A program made the position numbers and the translations under genes. Source: Croceibacterium soli (lineage in GTDB: Bacteria > Pseudomonadota > Alphaproteobacteria > Sphingomonadales > Sphingomonadaceae). Taken from it: DNA of 64,000 bases. The notes under the pieces were generated by a model. The model saw only the letters and a program-made list of their open reading frames with translations, did not search any database and was not told where the DNA came from. Positions 58,692 to 64,000 of the stretch are shown here, one piece after another; within the stretch, counting starts at the first letter, position 1; each line of letters opens with the position of its first letter. Location: the NCBI RefSeq assembly GCF_009828065.1, contig NZ_WTYK01000001.1, positions 496,001 to 560,000 on the forward strand. The letters are read 5' to 3'.

Positions 58692-59498
58692 TTACCCGTA
58701 CCAGTAAGCCGTGCAGCGCATCTCGATGCTGACGCGCGGCGGCGCGTCCTCGCCGGCGATGGGATTGTCGAACGCGACATGCGGCATCAGCTGCGCGCGA
58801 GCGGGATCGCTTTCGCTCGACTTGAATATGATCGCCTCGTCCGGCCGCATGTCCGGGAAGTAGCACCAGCGGTGGACGGGATCGTGCGCCACGACGTAGC
58901 TGGCGAAGCGCCACTCGGGCGCGCCGCCGGGCGGGTCGAAGATGGCTTCGGCCTCGATCAGCTCCGGTCCCTTGATGCTCCGCCAGTCGCACAGCGCCAG
59001 CGGCACGTCCTGCGGCGGGCCGGAGACCGCGCGCCAGACGTTGTACTGCGCGCTGCGCATCGGGGTGCGGCCCTCCGGCGCGGCCTGGGCGCGGGCCGCT
59101 TCCGCCGCTTCGCGGGACATGTCGACGTGGGCGAAGCGCGCCGGGTGCGAATTGTCGGTGCTGCCGGTTTTTCCAGAGCGTTCCGAGTAGCGCAGGATCC
59201 CGCCACCGGTGACGACGACTTCGTCCGCCCCGGTGTGGCGCTTCATCAGCTCGACGATCTCGGCAGGGTGCCGGGCGGAGACATCCTCGCGGTCGGTCCA
59301 GTCGGCGATTGCCGAGGCGTGTTCCACCAGCAGGAAGCCTTCTTCGTCGAGCGAGGTTGCCCGGCCGCGGACGTCCACGATGTCCATCTCCACCGGCGCC
59401 AGCGGGACGTAGTCCTTCTCGTGCGCGTTGGCGTAGTAGTAGGGGCGCCGGCCTTCGTTCTTCACATAGGCGATCGGCGCGCGGACGTCCTTGCTCAT
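58692..59498 (-). CDS. CmcJ/NvfI-family (GA4-desaturase-like) protein
   Basis: 268 residues. The order ARFAHVDMSREAAEAAR, RSAQYNVWRAVSGPPQDVPLALCDWRSIKGPELIEAEAIFDPPGGAPEWRFASYVVAHDPVHRWCYFPDMRPDEAIIFKSSESDPARAQLMPHVAFDNPIAGEDAPPRVSIEMR is typical of this group. The NVWR, CDWRS, W-YFPDM-PDE, F(K)S-E and PHVAFDNP blocks are diagnostic. Family members include the cephamycin protein CmcJ and fungal 2-oxoglutarate-dependent oxygenases, so an oxygenase role is possible but unproven here. The ATG at 59498 has GAAGGAGCGGCC upstream, 10 bp after the aldo/keto reductase stop. Confidence 0.8.
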   Translation of the reverse strand: MSKDVRAPIAYVKNEGRRPYYYANAHEKDYVPLAPVEMDIVDVRGRATSLDEEGFLLVEHASAIADWTDREDVSARHPAEIVELMKRHTGADEVVVTGGGILRYSERSGKTGSTDNSHPARFAHVDMSREAAEAARAQAAPEGRTPMRSAQYNVWRAVSGPPQDVPLALCDWRSIKGPELIEAEAIFDPPGGAPEWRFASYVVAHDPVHRWCYFPDMRPDEAIIFKSSESDPARAQLMPHVAFDNPIAGEDAPPRVSIEMRCTAYWYG

Positions 59499-59508
59499 GG
59501 CCGCTCCT

Positions 59509-60495
59509 TCAGGCGAATTCCTCGGTATCGATCGTCGGCCTGATCGCATCGTGATAGCGGTGGCCGGCCACGGTGTCGTGGTTGATCAGCCTGCCCGCCT
59601 CGTCGAGAACCGCCTGGCTCACGTCGATCTCGGCCGCGTGGTAGTTGTCCGTCAGGTGCTGCGGGTTGGTCGTGCCGGGGATCACATGTACGTTCTCCCC
59701 GCGCGAGAGCACCCACTTGAGCGCCAGTTGCGCAGGGGTGACGCCGGCCTGTTTGGCAAGAGCCGCGAACCGTTCGATCAGCGTCAGGTTCTTCGGCCAG
59801 TTCTCCGCGTTGAAGCGCGGCATCTTGGTGCGCAGGTCCTGCTCCTCGAGGGTCGAGGGATCCTTGAGCTCGCCGCACAGCGCGCCGCGGCCCACGGGGC
59901 TGAAGGCCACGAAGGGGATGCCCAGTTCCTTGCAGGTGTCGAGCACGGCCAGTTCCACGTTGCGGGTCCACAGCGAGTACTCGGTCTGGACGGCGCCGAC
60001 CGGATGGACGGCGTGGGCTTCACGGATGTGCGGGCTGGACCACTCGGACACGCCGTAGGTGCCGATCTTGCCCGCTTCGATCGCCCGGGTGAACTCGCCG
60101 ACGGAATCCGCAATCGGGACCTTCGGATCGAAACGGTGCATGTAGTAGAGATCTATGTAGTCGGTCTCGAGCGTTCGCAGGCTGGTTTCGATAGCCGTGC
60201 GGATGGTCTCGGGAGAACAATCGACCCCGCGCTTCGGCCCTTCGACAACGATTCCGCACTTGGAGGCGAGGAAGAACGCGTTCCGCCGCCCTTTCAGCGC
60301 TTCCGCGATCAGCGCCTCGTTCTTGCCGGCGCCGTAGATGCGCGCGGTGTCGAGGTGGTCGTAGCCGAGGTCGAGTGCCTGGTTGACCAGGGCGACGCAG
60401 TCCTCATGGGCCGGCGGCGTTCCGTATGCCCACGAGACGTTCATGCAGCCGAGGCCGACGGGGTGGAGTTCTTTGCCGGCGATCATGCGTGCCAT
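59509..60495 (-). CDS. Aldo/keto reductase
   Basis: 328 residues of the (beta/alpha)8 aldo/keto reductase fold. GLGCMNVSWAYG is the N-terminal hairpin. DHLDTARIYGAGKNEALIAEAL gives the Asp and Tyr of the catalytic tetrad, and FLASKCGIV gives the lysine. YIDLYYMHRFDP gives the histidine, and VHVIPGTTNPQHLTDNYHAA is the NADPH phosphate loop. It reduces aldehydes or ketones with NADPH in the cytosol. It lies between ligC and the CmcJ-like gene on the same strand, 105 bp after ligC, so it may belong to the lig operon or be transcribed separately. Confidence 0.9.
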   Translation of the reverse strand: MARMIAGKELHPVGLGCMNVSWAYGTPPAHEDCVALVNQALDLGYDHLDTARIYGAGKNEALIAEALKGRRNAFFLASKCGIVVEGPKRGVDCSPETIRTAIETSLRTLETDYIDLYYMHRFDPKVPIADSVGEFTRAIEAGKIGTYGVSEWSSPHIREAHAVHPVGAVQTEYSLWTRNVELAVLDTCKELGIPFVAFSPVGRGALCGELKDPSTLEEQDLRTKMPRFNAENWPKNLTLIERFAALAKQAGVTPAQLALKWVLSRGENVHVIPGTTNPQHLTDNYHAAEIDVSQAVLDEAGRLINHDTVAGHRYHDAIRPTIDTEEFA

Positions 60496-60600
60496 CGTCG
60501 AAACTGTCCTTGTTTGCTGGTTGGCCGCGGGCCCGTCCGCGGAAGAGTCGCTCTTCCCCCGGTCGAGCCCGCGCCCCGTGCTCTCCTTAGGAGCCGGTCC

Positions 60601-61560
60601 TCAGGACCAGCCGTCCTGCGCTTCCAGGCTGGCGGCGAGTTCGCCGATCACGCGGTAGCAGTCGATCACCGAAGCGACCGAGCTGTTCGGCTCGCGCCCT
60701 TCGCGGATCGCGGCCACGAACTCGCGGTCCTGCAGCTCGATGCCGTTGTTGGAGACCGCCACGCCGGTCAGGTCGATCGGCTCTTCCTTGCCGGTGACGA
60801 GATCGTCGTAGCGAGCGAGGTAGGTGGCGGTGTCGCCGATGTAGCGGAAGAACGTGCCGAGCGGCCCGTCGTTGTTGAACGACAGGGCCAGCGTCAGGAT
60901 CTGCCCGGCTTCGGTCTTCATCTGGATCGACATGTCCATCGCGATGCCGAGTTCGGAGTGCCGCGGGCCCTGCAGGGCATTGGCGCGGATCACCTTGCTG
61001 CCGGTCATGTACTGGAAAATGTCGATCGTATGCGCCGAATGGTGCCACAGCAGGTGGTCGGTCCAGCTGCGCGCTTCGCCCTTGGCGTTCATGTTCTTGC
61101 GGCGGAAGAAGAACGTTTCGACGTCCATCGCCTGGATGTTGAACTCGCCGGCGTCGATCCGCTGCTTCACGTACTGGTGGCTCGGGTTGAAGCGGCGGGT
61201 GTGGCCGACCATGCACACGAGGCCGGTTTCCTGCTGCTTCTTGAGCACGGCCTGAGCATCGTCCCAGCTGTCCGACAGCGGGATCTCAACCTGGACGTGC
61301 TTGCCCGCGTCCATGCAGGCGATCGCCTGTTCGGCGTGCATCTGCGTGGGGGTGCAGAGGATCACCGCATCAACGTCGTCACGTTCCAGCGCTTCGTTCA
61401 GATCGGTACCGGAATGGCCCGCGCCGTACTTCGCGGCCACTTCGGCAGCCTGTTCGGCGCGGCGCGAGATGATGGAGGTGATTTCGACACCATCGATGTT
61501 CTTGAGGCCGTCGAGGTGCTTTTCGCCAAAGGCGCCGGCGCCGGCGAGTGCGATGCGCAT
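60601..61560 (-). CDS. ligC: 4-carboxy-2-hydroxymuconate-6-semialdehyde dehydrogenase
   Basis: 319 residues, close to SYK-6 LigC. A Gfo/Idh/MocA-type NAD(P) domain opens MRIALAGAGAFGEKHLDGLKN (GAGAFG loop at 7-12), and HVQVEIPLSDSW follows. The C-terminal domain has MVGHTRRFNPSHQYV, FFFRRKNMNAKGEARSWTDHLLWHHSAHTIDIFQYMTG and GPRHSELGIAMDM, as in LigC enzymes. It oxidises the ring-cleavage product of protocatechuate to 2-pyrone-4,6-dicarboxylate. The ATG at 61560 follows AAAGGACTGACT. An R2 repeat lies between ligB and ligC. Confidence 0.93.
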   Translation of the reverse strand: MRIALAGAGAFGEKHLDGLKNIDGVEITSIISRRAEQAAEVAAKYGAGHSGTDLNEALERDDVDAVILCTPTQMHAEQAIACMDAGKHVQVEIPLSDSWDDAQAVLKKQQETGLVCMVGHTRRFNPSHQYVKQRIDAGEFNIQAMDVETFFFRRKNMNAKGEARSWTDHLLWHHSAHTIDIFQYMTGSKVIRANALQGPRHSELGIAMDMSIQMKTEAGQILTLALSFNNDGPLGTFFRYIGDTATYLARYDDLVTGKEEPIDLTGVAVSNNGIELQDREFVAAIREGREPNSSVASVIDCYRVIGELAASLEAQDGWS

Positions 61561-61617
61561 AGTCAGTCCTTTCTTCATGCGGGCGGCGCAGCAAGTGAGA
61601 GCGCAGCACCCCAATTC

Positions 61618-61710
61618 CGTTCGCCCTGAGCTTGTCGAAGGGTCGTTCTTCTTTTCGAGCTTTGCGCCGAAGGAAAAGCGGTCCTTCGACAAGCTCAGGA
61701 CGAACGGAGT
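61618..61710. repeat. Palindromic intergenic repeat, family R2, copy d (inside the lig operon)
   Basis: CCGTTCGCCCTGAGCTTGTCG and CCTTCGACAAGCTCAGGACG arms in inverted orientation around TTCTTCTTTTCGAGC. It occupies the ligB-ligC spacer. Confidence 0.85.
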
Positions 61711-61723
61711 TTTCGTTGTTGCT

Positions 61724-63046
<1,323 letters not shown>

Positions 63047-63050
<4 letters not shown>

Positions 63051-63364
63051 TGCTCGTTCCATTCGTATTTCAGCGGTGCTTCGCGAAACGCGAAGCGGTC
63101 GATATGCCGTTCGATCACGCCGCGCATGTGCACGTTCCGTGTCCGCTCGCCGGTCACCAGGGTGATGGCGATGCCGTCGGGGCGGGCGGTCATGACCGCG
63201 TTCTCGGTTTCGGAAAACGGGAAGGCGCCGACGCGGCTTTCCTGGTCGTAGCTGGTGGCCATTTTGTGGCTCCAGTGGCTGACCAGCTGCTGGATGTACC
63301 GCTCCGGCTTCTCGCAATGCGCGAAGCCGTGTGCCGTGGCCGGGGTGGCGCCTTCTTCGCTCAC
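63047..63364 (-). CDS. DUF2218 protein inside the lig operon
   Basis: 105 residues. The pattern ARPERYI-type helix (PERYIQQLVSHWSHKMATSYDQESRVGAFPF), TARPDGIAITLVTG and VIERHIDRFAFREAPLKYEW fits DUF2218. This small alpha/beta domain is also found beside siderophore-interacting proteins. It has no known enzymatic residues. Its start overlaps the ligJ stop by four bases and its stop overlaps the ligA start by four bases, so the three genes are translationally coupled. Close co-expression with an iron enzyme makes a role in iron loading or protection of LigAB worth testing; that is inference. Confidence 0.85.
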
Positions 63365-64000
63365 AGCCCTCGTTCCTTCAGGGCCTTGTCCAGCCGCGGA
63401 TAGACGCGGCGGGCGTTGCCTTCGAAGATCATGTGCTTCTCGTGATCCGAGATGTCGAGCGCGTCGATGTAGCGCTTGGTGTCGTCAAAATAATGACCGG
63501 TGGTCGGGTCGATCCCGCGCACCGCGCCGACCATCTCGCTGCCGAACAGAATGTTCTTGTTGTCGATCACGTCGGCCAGCAGGTTGATGCCCGGCTGGTG
63601 GTAGACGCAGGTGTCGAAGAACACGTTGTTCATCAGGTGCTGGTCGAGCGAAGGCTGCTTCAGCATGTCGGCCAGACCGCGGTAGCGGCCCCAGTGGAAC
63701 GGCACCGCGCCGCCGCCGTGCGGGATGATCATCCGCAGGCTTGGGAAGCGGGAGAACAGGTCGCCCTGCAGAAGCTGCATGAAGGCCACGGTGTCGGCGG
63801 CGAGGTAGTAACCGCCGGTCGCGTGCATCGCCGGGTTGCAGCTGCCCGAGACGTGGATCATGCCGGGCACGTCCAGTTCGCACATGACTTCGTAGAGCGG
63901 GAACCAGTACTCGTCGGTCAGCGGCGGATGGGTGAAGTGCCCGCCGCCCGGATCGGGGTTGAGGTTGCAGCCGATGAAGCCGAGCTCCTCGACGCAGCGG
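63361..64000 (-). CDS. ligJ: 4-oxalomesaconate hydratase, C-terminal part (gene runs off window)
   Basis: The last 212 codons; the start lies beyond position 64000. CNLNPDPGGGHFTHPPLTDEYWFPLYEVMCELDVPGMIHVSGSCNPAMHATGGYYLAADTVAFMQLLQGDLFSRFPSLRMIIPHGGGAVPFHWGRYRGLA matches LigJ as I recall it. FFDTCVYHQPGINLLADVID, FGSEMVGAVRGIDPTTGHYFDDTKRYI and EGNARRVYPRLDKAL complete the C-terminus. It is a zinc-dependent amidohydrolase-fold enzyme that hydrates the ring-opened product downstream of LigI. Confidence 0.92.
   Translation of the reverse strand, partial: RCVEELGFIGCNLNPDPGGGHFTHPPLTDEYWFPLYEVMCELDVPGMIHVSGSCNPAMHATGGYYLAADTVAFMQLLQGDLFSRFPSLRMIIPHGGGAVPFHWGRYRGLADMLKQPSLDQHLMNNVFFDTCVYHQPGINLLADVIDNKNILFGSEMVGAVRGIDPTTGHYFDDTKRYIDALDISDHEKHMIFEGNARRVYPRLDKALKERGL

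Overview
The window is high-GC chromosomal DNA from an alphaproteobacterium, most likely a sphingomonad of the Novosphingobium/Sphingobium/Altererythrobacter type. The evidence is a protocatechuate 4,5-cleavage (lig) operon, a 5-carboxyvanillate decarboxylase, a LigF-like etherase-family GST, several LigD-like SDRs, a TonB-dependent receptor, and at least five families of palindromic intergenic repeats of the kind common in sphingomonads. No plasmid, phage, insertion-sequence or CRISPR hallmark was seen.

Layout. 1-10.2 kb: aromatic-acid catabolism and transport: a partial benzoylformate-decarboxylase-type ThDP enzyme, an MFS carrier, a QorB-like reductase, a LigW-type 5-carboxyvanillate decarboxylase, an aldehyde dehydrogenase and a second MFS carrier. 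Divergent from these run two tandem SnoaL-like proteins and a LigD-like SDR. 10.2-27.3 kb: housekeeping and repair: FzlA-like GST, msrB, a class A PBP, hflK-hflC-degP, mrp, an orphan isoquinoline-oxidoreductase-type molybdoenzyme, hemH, a DUF1674 protein, an RsmB-type methyltransferase, msrA, a secreted methyltransferase-like protein, aguB, folK and tRNA-Lys(UUU). 27.4-40.4 kb: a complete nitrate assimilation locus: nasT-nasS, a PP2C phosphatase/protein kinase fusion, a NarK-type carrier, an outer-membrane channel, nirB-nirD-nasA and the siroheme enzyme cobA. 40.4-60.5 kb: a second catabolic block: TauD dioxygenase, MDR dehydrogenase, VOC protein, LigF-like GST, SDR, phosphatase-like protein, amidohydrolases, an aldehyde dehydrogenase with a PQQ alcohol dehydrogenase, a MetE-C-like methyltransferase, a TonB receptor, two more SnoaL-like proteins, a LigD-like SDR, a dienelactone hydrolase, a CmcJ-like protein and an aldo/keto reductase. 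60.6-64 kb: ligJ (partial)-DUF2218-ligA-ligB-ligC, in transcription order on the minus strand.

How the parts may fit. The LigD-like SDRs and the LigF-like GST resemble enzymes of beta-aryl-ether cleavage in lignin dimers. LigW would make vanillate from 5-carboxyvanillate, and LigABCJ open and process the protocatechuate ring. The MetE-like enzyme could take up methyl groups released during tetrahydrofolate-dependent O-demethylation. These links are inference from family membership and proximity.

Regulation is the most interesting part. Two leader RNAs with a common architecture (a TGCTGCACTGCAAAAA box, a hairpin with a hexaloop carrying A1 and G4, a shared GCGTGGCAACGA block, then an intrinsic terminator) lie before nirB and just after nasS. 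They fit NasT/ANTAR antitermination targets. The copy after nasS points antisense into the phosphatase-kinase gene. Separately, an imperfect 15-bp palindrome, GTAWGYNNNRCWTAC, occurs near four catabolic gene starts and suggests a local regulon.
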